Part shown: piece by piece, positions 1 through 7,816 of the stretch
Position numbering within the stretch: the first letter of the stretch is position 1
Layout of the letters: every line of letters begins with the position of its first letter
Source: Chloroflexota bacterium
GTDB taxonomy: Bacteria; Chloroflexota; Anaerolineae; 4572-78; J111
Assembly (NCBI GenBank): GCA_016860845.1
Contig: BOKF01000042.1
Location: 8,899-72,898, forward strand
DNA length: 64,000 bases
Direction of reading: 5' to 3'
Notes under the pieces: generated by a model
The model's input: the letters and a program-made list of their open reading frames with translations, nothing else
Told to the model about the DNA's origin: nothing
Database searches by the model: none
Position numbers and translations under genes: made by a program

Positions 1-1501
1 TGCCCTTGAGCATATCGCTCAAGCTCTTGAGCTGGCGGCGGCCCCGTGACGAGACGGCCTTGCCCCGGCGGCTGTTATCAATGAGCGAGTCGACCGCTTC
101 CTGGAGCATGCGCTTCTCATTGCGGACAATCACATCGGGCGCGCCCAAATCCAGCAGCCGCTTGAGCCGGTTATTGCGATTGATCACCCGGCGGTACAGG
201 TCGTTCAGGTCGGAGGTGGCGAAACGACCCCCGTCGAGTTGAACCATCGGGCGCAGGTCGGGCGGGATAACCGGCAAAACGGTCAGGATCATCCACTCCG
301 GGCGGTTGTTGCTCTTGCGCAGGCTCTCCACCACACGCAGCCGCTTGATCGCTTTTTTCTTGAGCTGTTTGGAGCGGGTGCTGCGAATCTGCAGGCGCAG
401 GTCGGCGGCCAGCTTATCCAGATCCAGGTCTTTGCAGATGTCGTACAGCGCCTCAGCCCCCATACTGGCGGTAAACACGTTGCCCCAGCGGTCGGTCAAG
501 TCACGATACTGGACCTCATTCAGAAACTGCATCCACTCGATGCTCAGCAGTTCCTGGCGCTGCTCCTGAACGCGAGCGATCAATTCACCCAATTCTTGGG
601 AGTTGTCGCCGCCCCGCGCATCAACTTCCTGGTCAGCCAGGTAGCGAATCCGGTCAATTTCGGCGTTAATGCGGCCCTGCTCGCGGTTGAGTTCTTCCTC
701 AATTTCGGCCTTGATTTCATTGAGCCGGCCCTCAACCAAATTATTCAAGTTTTTGAGGTGGCTGCGGTCGAGCGTTTCACCGGCATTGGCGATAACTTCA
801 CTGCTGCCGCTGAAGGTGATCGGCGCTTTGAGCACGGCGCCGACCTGGTCTTCCAGCCGCTTTTGCAGTTTTTGGGCTTCTTTCATCGCCTCTTCGATGA
901 GCGAGTTTTGGCGCTCGTTCAGGGCGTCCACCAGCCGCTGCTCTTCGTCGCGGAGCGCGGCGATCTTCTCGTCCCGCTCGCGGGTAATCACGTCAACCCG
1001 CTCCTGGCGGATTTCTTCCAGACGCTTTTCTTCACGGCCAACTTCGTCGTCCAGGCGCTTTAGAGCACGGGCGCGGGCCGGCTCGTCCACTTTGGTGATG
1101 ATGTAGTGGGCAAAGTACAGAACGCGGTCGAGGTTGCGGCGGGAGATGTCAAGCAAAAGGCCCAAATAGGAGGGCACCCGGCGGGTGTACCAGATGTGGG
1201 CGACCGGCGCAGCCAGTTCAATATGCCCCATCCGCTCCCGGCGCACCGACGACCGGGTCACCAAGACCCCACACTTTTCACAGACAATGCCTTTGTAGCG
1301 GACCTGCTTGTACTTGCCGCAGTAGCACTGCCAGTCTTTGGTGGGGCCAAAAATAGCCTCGCAAAAGAGACCGTCTTTTTCGGGCCGCAGGCGGCGGTAG
1401 TTGATCGTTTCCGGTTTGGTCACTTCACCATACGACCAGCTCCGGATTTCATCCGGCGAAGCCAGACTGACCCGCAAGGCACGGAAATCTTTTACTTCCA
1501 C
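1..1501 (-). CDS. rpoC: RNA polymerase beta' subunit, N-terminal part (runs off the window)
   Basis: This frame is open from the window edge to a GTG start at 1501, with a strong AAGGAGG ribosome binding site just upstream. The product begins [19 protein letters not shown], typical of bacterial beta'. The N-terminal zinc site is visible as CYCGKYK followed by CEKCGV. A long charged coiled-coil insertion (roughly residues 130-280) separates it from the clamp region, and [20 protein letters not shown] is the conserved stretch just before the active-site region, which lies outside the window. About 500 codons are present of an expected 1300 or more. Unusually, no rpoB lies upstream: the next gene is a tyrosine recombinase, 90 bases away. 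The family call is secure; only the C-terminus is missing. Confidence 0.96.
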   Translation of the reverse strand, partial: MEVKDFRALRVSLASPDEIRSWSYGEVTKPETINYRRLRPEKDGLFCEAIFGPTKDWQCYCGKYKQVRYKGIVCEKCGVLVTRSSVRRERMGHIELAAPVAHIWYTRRVPSYLGLLLDISRRNLDRVLYFAHYIITKVDEPARARALKRLDDEVGREEKRLEEIRQERVDVITRERDEKIAALRDEEQRLVDALNERQNSLIEEAMKEAQKLQKRLEDQVGAVLKAPITFSGSSEVIANAGETLDRSHLKNLNNLVEGRLNEIKAEIEEELNREQGRINAEIDRIRYLADQEVDARGGDNSQELGELIARVQEQRQELLSIEWMQFLNEVQYRDLTDRWGNVFTASMGAEALYDICKDLDLDKLAADLRLQIRSTRSKQLKKKAIKRLRVVESLRKSNNRPEWMILTVLPVIPPDLRPMVQLDGGRFATSDLNDLYRRVINRNNRLKRLLDLGAPDVIVRNEKRMLQEAVDSLIDNSRRGKAVSSRGRRQLKSLSDMLKG

Positions 1502-1583
1502 AATAAACCTCCTTAGCTTAAGTACAATAAAAAAAATTAAGAGATGAGAGCTAGAAAATAGAAAAAAGATAAAGTGTATTTCC

Positions 1584-1618
1584 CTTACTTCTTACTCCCT
1601 ACTTCTTACTTCCTGCTG
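1584..1618. repeat. Heptanucleotide repeat, CTTACTT type
   Basis: Five consecutive 7-base units (CTTACTT, CTTACTC, CCTACTT, CTTACTT, CCTGCTG) lie between the recombinase gene and rpoC. The repeat encodes the last residues and stop codon of the recombinase, so it is partly coding. Confidence 0.75.
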
Positions 1619-2533
1619 ATGATGGTCATGCACCGCCAAATATTGCTCGGTGATGGCTTTGGTTTGATGGCCTAAGCGCTCCGAAACGAGTCCAAGATCG
1701 TGGGTTTCCGAGAACAACTGCAAGGCAAAGGTTCGCCGCAGAGATTGCGCCGAAACCCCTTCCAGGCCCACCGCCCTGGCGCAGTCGCCGATAATTCGCT
1801 GCACGGTGCGGTTGGAGATGGGCCGGCCTTCCTGGCTGAGAAAAAAGTGGTCGGTGGTCGAGGTCTGGGGACGAACCTTCAAATATTCGTGTAAGGTCTT
1901 GCAAACTTCCCCAACGAGCGGCAAGTACCGGGTTTTCGGATCATCGTGCCACTCCCGGCAGACCTTGAGCTGAACTCCGGGATACTCAAATACCAGGTCA
2001 TCTTTTTTGAGGGACACAATTTCGCTGACCTTCAGGCCGGTGTGCAGTAATAAGTGCAAAATTGCCAGGTCCCGCCGGGCCAGCCCGGCCCGCGACCCCT
2101 TCTGCGCCGCCGCCAGCAACTCCTCAACCTCTTCTTTTGAAAGAGGTCGCGAGTTAGCCTGGCCGTCTTCCTGGACGAGGGCTATCTCCGTCGTCGGATC
2201 TTCCGCTAGAAGACCCATTTCTTTGGTCAGAGCAAAAAACTTGCGCAGGGCCATCAGATGGCGATTAACTGTCGCCGCCGCCCGGTGAAGTTCCTGGGCC
2301 AGGTAATGCCGGTACAGCCGGACATGGTCTGAACTCACCCGGGCCAGTGAAAATTGCTCGCCTATTTCACGCTTGCCCCAACGCAAAAAAACCCGCAAAT
2401 CAGCCAGGTAGTTCACAATCGTCGAGGCAGACAGTTCCGCCTGAGTCAGGCTTTCCTCAAATTTTACCAGCATTAGTTCATCTTGGTCTGAACCAGACAC
2501 CTGACTCAAGCTACCCACCCTTAGAGACAACAA
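1592..2533 (-). CDS. Tyrosine recombinase (XerC/D-like) with altered catalytic residues
   Basis: A 313-residue protein with the two-part layout of XerC/D enzymes: an N-terminal SAM-like core-binding domain (about residues 20-110) and a C-terminal catalytic domain (about 128-300). Family enzymes use Arg-Lys-His-x-x-Arg-His-Tyr. Here the beta-hairpin Lys (K200), the second Arg (R266), the His of LGH (H289) and the nucleophile Tyr (Y298) are present. The first Arg is Lys (K168, in HTGLKVSE) and the His of HxLR is Gln (Q263, in QSLRR). Both changes would be expected to weaken or abolish cleavage. No IntI-specific insertion is evident, so I do not call it an integron integrase. It sits directly upstream of rpoC on the same strand. 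Confidence 0.85.
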   Translation of the reverse strand: MLSLRVGSLSQVSGSDQDELMLVKFEESLTQAELSASTIVNYLADLRVFLRWGKREIGEQFSLARVSSDHVRLYRHYLAQELHRAAATVNRHLMALRKFFALTKEMGLLAEDPTTEIALVQEDGQANSRPLSKEEVEELLAAAQKGSRAGLARRDLAILHLLLHTGLKVSEIVSLKKDDLVFEYPGVQLKVCREWHDDPKTRYLPLVGEVCKTLHEYLKVRPQTSTTDHFFLSQEGRPISNRTVQRIIGDCARAVGLEGVSAQSLRRTFALQLFSETHDLGLVSERLGHQTKAITEQYLAVHDHHQQEVRSRE

Positions 2534-2692
2534 AAATTGCGCCAGTTAGACCAGGGCGCAATCTTTCACAGATTGTTATGTAGTTGGGCCTACAAGAGGT
2601 GAAACTTCTAACGCATTAGACGAAGTTTATTTTATACGCAACAATTATAGCAGGGGGAGGAAATCGTGTCAAATTTATACCAAATATTCTGC

Positions 2693-2756
2693 AAGATTGG
2701 AGGGCTGGAAGGCTGGAGATTTTTCCATCCTTCCAATCTTCCATCCTTCCAGCTAA
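2693..2756. repeat. Imperfect inverted repeat after prfB
   Basis: GGCTGGAAGGCTGGAG is followed, after a T-run, by several TTCCATCC/TTCCAATC units, giving an imperfect hairpin that overlaps the last codons of prfB. It may act as a transcription terminator for prfB, but the same type of sequence occurs elsewhere in this window as a repeat. Confidence 0.5.
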
Positions 2757-3869
2757 GCTCTGGCCCCTTCACCTTCGCCAATCGTATAACGTAGATACGC
2801 TTCGATAAAGCCATCGAGCCGGCCATCCAGCACCGCTTCAGCATTGCCGACCTCGTAATCGGTGCGGTGATCTTTGACCATTTTATAGGGGTGCAGGACA
2901 TAGGAGCGAATCTGGTTGCCCCAGCCGGCCTCGACGTGCTTGCCTTTGAGCCGGGCCTGTTCTTCCTCCTGCTTTTTTAGCTCGATGTCATATAAGCGCC
3001 CGCGCAGGATACGCATGGCGGTTTCCCGGTTCTGAAGCTGGCTGCGCTCGTTCTGGCAGGTGACCACAATCCCGGTCGGCAGGTGTTTGAGGCGGATCGC
3101 CGTCGAGTTTTTCTGCACGTTTTGCCCGCCGGCCCCGGCTGATTTGTAAACATCAACTTCGATGTCTTCAGGCTTGATTTCGATGTCAATATCGGTTTCA
3201 ATATCCGGCACCACTTCGACCAGGGCAAAGGAGGTGTGGCGGCGGCTGTTGGCGTCAAAGGGCGAAATCCTGACCAGCCGATGCACGCCTCGCTCGGCTT
3301 TGAGGTAGCCGTAGGCGTATTCGCCTTCAATTTCCAGGGTTACACTCTTGAGACCGGCTTCTTCTCCCTCGGTCTGATCCACCAACGTGGCTCTGTAGCC
3401 GCCAGATTCAGCCCAGCGCAGATACATGCGCATGAGCATTTCGGTCCAATCCTGGCTTTCGGTCCCGCCGGCCCCGGCGTGGATCGAGAGCAGCGCTGCA
3501 TCCTTGTCGTGCGAACCGGACAGCACCAGTTGAAATTCCAGCTTTTCCAGCAGACTCGCCAGCGAGTCCACTTCGGCGGTCAGTTCGGCCAGCAGCGAGT
3601 CGTCCTCTTCCTCTGCGGCCATCTCGAGCAGGTCAAGCGCATCTCTGCCCCGGCGATTCATGCCCTGCCAGGTTTCAACCTCCTCGCGCAATTCCGACAT
3701 GCGGCGCATTTTCTCCTGCGCCCCGCGCTGGTCGTTCCAAAAATCCGGCTCACCCGACTCTTTTTCTAAGGTTTCAATCTGTTTCGCTTTGCCGGCGATG
3801 TCAAAGACGCTCCAAAATTGAACCGATCCGCTCATTCAGATCGGTAAGTCGGCTACGTAGTTCGTCCAT
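2753..3869 (-). CDS. prfB: Peptide chain release factor 2, expressed by programmed +1 frameshift
   Basis: RF2 reads UAA and UGA stop codons and releases the nascent peptide. The main frame carries the RF2 recognition tripeptide SPF (RISPFDANS) and the peptidyl-hydrolysis motif GGQ (AGAGGQNVQK). Translation starts at ATG 3869, preceded by AAGAGGT, and gives MDELRSRLTDLNERIGSILERL in frame 0. It then meets the slippery site CTTTGAC (3806-3800) with an in-frame TGA at 3803-3801. A +1 shift on CTT continues with DIAGKAKQIETLEK. A GGAG element lies three bases upstream of the slippery codon, as in the classical autoregulatory site. The spliced product is 371 residues, normal for RF2. The in-frame start nearer 3835 is therefore not the real N-terminus. 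Confidence 0.96.
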
Positions 3870-3984
3870 AAATTATTACCTCTTAACTCTTGCAGAAATT
3901 TTGATAAGGGAATTGCCATCTGTAAGCCATAACCAGCATGTTTTGACGACACTCCAGGTTAATTCTTACGAAATCCAAACCGAT

Positions 3985-3993
3985 ATTATAGCA
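3985..3993 (-). promoter_or_regulatory. Extended -10 promoter for prfB
   Basis: On the minus strand TGCTATAAT lies about 115 bases upstream of the prfB start. It fits an extended -10 element (TGnTATAAT). No good -35 box is seen, and the site overlaps the stop codon of the upstream gene. Confidence 0.5.
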
Positions 3994-6900
3994 TCTTCTT
4001 AGCAGATTGGCGAAGTGATAACGCCAACGCAAGAGCCGATGCTACCAGCGCCCCCCCGCTGACCCACGCCCCCATCCTCACCGAACGCGGCTTAAATTCA
4101 AACACCACCGTATGCTCCCCCGCCGGAACCTCCACGGCCCGGAACATGATATTCACCGGCAAAATTTCGATGGGATTGCCGTCAAGGGCTGCCTGCCAGC
4201 CGGGGTAGTAGGTATCGGTCAGGACCAGCCAGCCGGGTGAGGCGAGAGTAGCCACAATTTCGACTCGCTCCGGCTCGTATTTGACGATCATGGCCTGATC
4301 ATTAGCCGAAGGCTGCCCCCTAGAGACCTTTGAGGTTTCCAAAACCTCAAAGGTCTTTGCCTGGGCCACTAGAGTTTTGGCGGGGTCAAAGGCTGGATTT
4401 TGCAGCGCGGCGATAGCTTCGTCCTCAGTCTCCACTACCTCGGCTTGGTGAACGATGAAAGCGCGCGGCAGCACCGCTCGATTTTCGTAAATCTTGACAT
4501 CCCCGGAGTGAACCTGCCGGTAATCGCCCTCGGTAGTCAGCAGGACCGAGCGGCTGGTAGTCGTCGGCTGGTGAATGAGACTCGCCCCGCGCAGGACAAA
4601 TTGGCCGGTTGGCAGTGTGGCCGTAACCGAGATACGATTGACCCGGCGGCTGGCGGCCTGGGAGTCAGTCAAGGGATAAACGGCGATGTAATCTGCCCCG
4701 CCGGCTTCGTACGGCCAGGCCACGCCAATCTTGGCCTGGGGATGAGCAGCGGTGGCGGAGTAGACGCCTTCCGCGGTGTCGCTTCCGGCCCTTAAAATGA
4801 GGGTTATGCTGCCGCCATCGGCAAAGGCCAGGCTGACCTCGGCAACCGACACGCCGGCCGGCAAGCTGGCGGCTCCTTCCAGGTGAGAGACTAAGCCAAT
4901 GGCTGTCGCCGGAAAGTCAGGGATTTCCTGACCTCCTGGCAAAGCTTCGCTTTGGACTCCTATCTCCCCTGCCCCCCTGCCCCCCTGCCCCCCTGCCGGG
5001 GCAGAAATAGTTTGGCCAGACGCCAGCCGCGCCGAAAACTGCAAGTCATAAAAAATATCGTCAATCCAAACATCAAACTGCTTGTCGGTAATGATCCAGC
5101 GGGTATTGAGCAGCGACAGCAAACGGCCCGGCGGCACAAAGCGCAGCTTTTCGCGCAGGCGGCCATCTATGGACAGGTCACCGGGGGGCAGGAACAATTT
5201 TTGTAAGGTGACAAACTGCTTGAGCGGCAGCAGTCCGCCGTCGTAGCCGTCTACGCTATACAACCCATAAACCAACGGCAGGTTAAAAAAGAGAACTTCT
5301 TTCTCTTTGGTCGCAACAATCAAGTTGTACAAAGCCTTTTCGGACAGGCTGCTGCCAAAAATTTGATTCAACTCGCGCAGGTCGCCGGGATCGTAGGTGA
5401 TGCCGGACAGACTGAGGAAGCGGCCCGGCGGCGTCTGGCCGGCCGGCGGGTCGGCGGCTAATAAATAAGCGGGCGCGTTGCGCAGGGAGGAATAGGCTTG
5501 CGGGGCGGTCGGATGGTTGTAGGTGAGGCTCTGGGCGGAGAAGAAGAGTTCGGAAATGAGCACGATGAAGAGGATAATGATAGGGAGGCGTGATGCGTGA
5601 TGCGTGATGCGTGATGCGTGAAACGTAAAGCGTAAAGCGTAAAGCATGATGAGGGCTAAAGCTAGCCAAGTTGTAAGGGTGAGGATGGGCGGCATTCTCC
5701 AGGCGAGCAAAACGAGTAAAAGAACGAGGGGCAAACCGACGAAAATCGCCAGCCGCCACCAGCGAGTCCGCAGCCAGCGCCACGTAGCAGCAAGCCGAGG
5801 GCGTGTTTGGGCCGGATGCAGCAGAGCATTCAGGCCAAACCCTGCCAGTATGGCAGCGGCGAAGGCGTACAGCAGCAGCCAGCGAGCCGGCACGCGGAAC
5901 AGGGCAAAACCGGGAACAACGTAATAGAGCACCGGGTACGGCCAGCCCAAACTCAGCAGCAGACCGCTGCCGGCCAGCCACAGGTAGCGGCGAATTTCGG
6001 GCCGCCAGAGAGCGCACCAACTTCCCAGCAGCGCCAAAATCAACCCGCTTACCCCCACGTAGGCGACCCACTCGCCAAAGGCTTCGCCCAATACTTGCGA
6101 CAAATCTAAACCCAACGGCGGCAGCAAGGTGTAGAGCAGCATGCTGGGCTGCAAGCGGAAGGAAACCGCTTCGCGCAGAGTCAACCCCTCGCTGCGAATG
6201 GATAAACCAGACAGTTCGGCGGTGGGGAGAAGCTGAACGGCCGCCAGGGCAGCGGCGAGGAGAGCGGCGAAGGCGAGGGGGGTGAGGTGGCGAAAGAGCG
6301 AAGAAGCGAAAGAGCGAAGAGAAAATAGTGAATTGTGAATTCTGAATTGTGAATTCCATTCGCCATCCGCCATTCGCCATTCGCTGCTTCGCCAGAAGGC
6401 GTACAGCCCCAGGCCAAATAGGGAGATGAAAACGGTCTGGGTATGTCCGGCCAGGAGAGTCAGGGCAACGGCCAGGGCTAACAACAAAAACCAGAACCAG
6501 CGGCGCTCGCGTGCCAGGCCAAAATCATAGAGCAGAAACAGGAGAGGCAGCCAGGCGGCGGCGTTGAGCTGGTTGATGTGCTCGACCTGCGCGCCCAGGT
6601 AGCCGCCGAAGGCAAAGAGGATAGCCGAGACCAACGAAGCCGGCCAGCTCAATTTCAGCGATTGGCGGGCGTAGGCCAGCATAAATCCTCCGGCCAGGGC
6701 AATGTGCAGCCCGATGGACCAGGTCACCTGCCGGGGTGGGTCGAACCAGAGGAAAAGCCAGTTGAGCGGGTAGAACAGTCCAACCTGGCTGTTAGCCAGC
6801 AGCGGCGCGCCCATAAACAGGTGAGGGTTCCACAGGGGCAGCCGGCCCTGGCGCAGCGCCTCGCTGGCATAGGCTTTGTAGGGGTAGAAGTAGAGAAAGG

Positions 6901-7012
6901 TATCCACGCCGGCCAGGATGAGGTTGGTCAGCAGGATTTTCCAGAAAAAGAGAAGAGTGAGGGTAATGAGGGCAATTACGGCGAGCAGGTAGGTCAGCCA
7001 GGATCGAGTCAT
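3986..7012 (-). CDS. YfhO-family multi-spanning membrane protein
   Basis: A large polytopic membrane protein of about 1008 residues. The N-terminal half has many hydrophobic segments and the motif GVDTFLYFYPYKAYASEALRQGRLPLWNP, typical of YfhO/GT-C proteins thought to move or transfer lipid-linked sugars at the outer face of the membrane. The C-terminal part is an extracytoplasmic region ending in the typical PGWQAALDGNPIEI and a last membrane helix. I choose ATG 7012 because the upstream in-frame codons are made by a palindromic repeat (7055-7115). Two heptanucleotide repeat blocks sit inside the gene, giving the odd segments FHASRITHHASR and EWRMADGEWNSQFRIHNSLF between membrane helices. 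The substrate cannot be told from sequence. Confidence 0.85.
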   Translation of the reverse strand: MTRSWLTYLLAVIALITLTLLFFWKILLTNLILAGVDTFLYFYPYKAYASEALRQGRLPLWNPHLFMGAPLLANSQVGLFYPLNWLFLWFDPPRQVTWSIGLHIALAGGFMLAYARQSLKLSWPASLVSAILFAFGGYLGAQVEHINQLNAAAWLPLLFLLYDFGLARERRWFWFLLLALAVALTLLAGHTQTVFISLFGLGLYAFWRSSEWRMADGEWNSQFRIHNSLFSLRSFASSLFRHLTPLAFAALLAAALAAVQLLPTAELSGLSIRSEGLTLREAVSFRLQPSMLLYTLLPPLGLDLSQVLGEAFGEWVAYVGVSGLILALLGSWCALWRPEIRRYLWLAGSGLLLSLGWPYPVLYYVVPGFALFRVPARWLLLYAFAAAILAGFGLNALLHPAQTRPRLAATWRWLRTRWWRLAIFVGLPLVLLLVLLAWRMPPILTLTTWLALALIMLYALRFTFHASRITHHASRLPIIILFIVLISELFFSAQSLTYNHPTAPQAYSSLRNAPAYLLAADPPAGQTPPGRFLSLSGITYDPGDLRELNQIFGSSLSEKALYNLIVATKEKEVLFFNLPLVYGLYSVDGYDGGLLPLKQFVTLQKLFLPPGDLSIDGRLREKLRFVPPGRLLSLLNTRWIITDKQFDVWIDDIFYDLQFSARLASGQTISAPAGGQGGRGAGEIGVQSEALPGGQEIPDFPATAIGLVSHLEGAASLPAGVSVAEVSLAFADGGSITLILRAGSDTAEGVYSATAAHPQAKIGVAWPYEAGGADYIAVYPLTDSQAASRRVNRISVTATLPTGQFVLRGASLIHQPTTTSRSVLLTTEGDYRQVHSGDVKIYENRAVLPRAFIVHQAEVVETEDEAIAALQNPAFDPAKTLVAQAKTFEVLETSKVSRGQPSANDQAMIVKYEPERVEIVATLASPGWLVLTDTYYPGWQAALDGNPIEILPVNIMFRAVEVPAGEHTVVFEFKPRSVRMGAWVSGGALVASALALALSLRQSAKKML
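5588..5650. repeat. Heptanucleotide repeat, GCGTGAT type, inside a gene
   Basis: Nine 7-base units run without a break: four GCGTGAT, then GCGTGAA, ACGTAAA, two GCGTAAA and GCATGAT. The total of 63 bases keeps the host reading frame and encodes a HASRITHHAS-like peptide in the YfhO-family protein. Confidence 0.9.
6290..6390. repeat. Heptanucleotide repeat mosaic inside a gene
   Basis: A chain of related 7-base units is visible: AGTGAAT, TGTGAAT, TCTGAAT, TGTGAAT (6327-6354), then CCATTCG and CCATCCG units (6356-6383), flanked by AGCGAAG-like units. It lies inside the YfhO-family gene and remains in frame. Confidence 0.8.
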
Positions 7013-7054
7013 CTGGTCACCGCTAATCACCTTTGAAGGTAGACGGGAATTTTC

Positions 7055-7115
7055 ACCACAAAGACACAGAGACACAAAGAGTTACGTTTTCCCCGTGTCT
7101 TTGTGTCTTCGTGGT
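7055..7115. repeat. Palindromic repeat upstream of the YfhO-family gene
   Basis: Two 21-base arms (7055-7075 and 7095-7115) are complementary at 19 positions, with a 19-base loop. The left arm begins ACCACAAAGACACAG. A related sequence occurs inside the gene at 7817-9559 (around 8268-8340). Confidence 0.75.
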
Positions 7116-7198
7116 TTAATGGGTTCTGAGATAGTTTGGCCAAGCTAAGGATTTGGGAGATCATTGCCGCAAGTATAACACAGCCGGGGATTTGATGA

Positions 7199-7702
7199 AA
7201 AAGAAGAATCTTAGCCTTAGACTACGCCTTCACCAACTTCCGCAGGGACGAGCACGCCACCCGCGCCGCTGTGCAGACCTTTGAACACGGTTGGATGCTC
7301 TGGCTGGAAACCGATACCGTGCTCAACGTTGACCCGATCTACGTCTTCTACGAAGACAACGGCTCTTACCTCCGCTTTGGCGACCAGGTCTTGACCGACG
7401 CCCACAAGTACGCGCCGACCGACCCCGGCTTCTTCAAAGTCGGCGACCGCTTTGCCAAAGTGTACTGGGAATACATCGGCTGAGAAGGCCGGGCGCGGTT
7501 GGGCCGGGCGACCAACGAAGCCAGGGACAGCCAGGGTGCTTTCCAGGAATTTGTCAACGGCCGGATGTTCTGGGCCGGCGAATCCGACACCATCTACGTC
7601 ATCTATCGCGGCACCTACGACTTCGACCGCAACGGGCAGAGCACCTGGCAGCAGGGCTGGACGAGCTTTGAGGATAAGTTTGAGGACAGCAGCAGCCAGT
7701 AG
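7199..7702 (+). pseudogene. Remnant of a secreted protein with tandem W/F-rich domains
   Basis: One frame is open from 7199 to 7702 except for a single TGA at 7481-7483, and it has no start codon with a signal peptide. The two halves resemble each other: FEHGWMLWLETD then IYVFYEDNG in the first, FVNGRMFWAGESD then IYVIYRGTYDF in the second, with a final WQQGWTSFEDKFED. I recognise this FxxGxMxW...IYVxY pattern as a C-terminal module of extracellular proteins in related bacteria; its function is unknown. The missing N-terminus and the internal stop argue for a decayed gene. Readthrough or a sequencing error at 7481 cannot be excluded. Confidence 0.65.
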
Positions 7703-7816
7703 CCAGTAATCAGTAGTCAGAGTTCAGAGAAATATTGAGCCTGGCAAAATGAAAAGAGTGGAGGTTGATGGTTCTTCCTCCGCTCTTTTTGATTCGGGCG
7801 GCGGTGGCGCAAAAGA

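Noticed and set aside
239..1063. Long open frame on the plus strand (274 codons)
   Set aside because: It is antisense to rpoC, whose protein is clearly recognised on the minus strand.
1592..2533. Considered as the integron integrase for the attC sites at 20-21 kb
   Set aside because: It is 16 kb away, lacks a recognisable IntI-specific insertion and has two altered catalytic residues; a generic Xer-like call is safer.
5588..5650. Heptamer arrays considered as CRISPR repeats
   Set aside because: The units are 7 bases with no spacers, so they do not form a CRISPR array.
5283..6380. 365-codon open frame on the minus strand in another frame
   Set aside because: Arg/Pro/Ser-rich shadow of the YfhO-family gene with no membrane or domain pattern.
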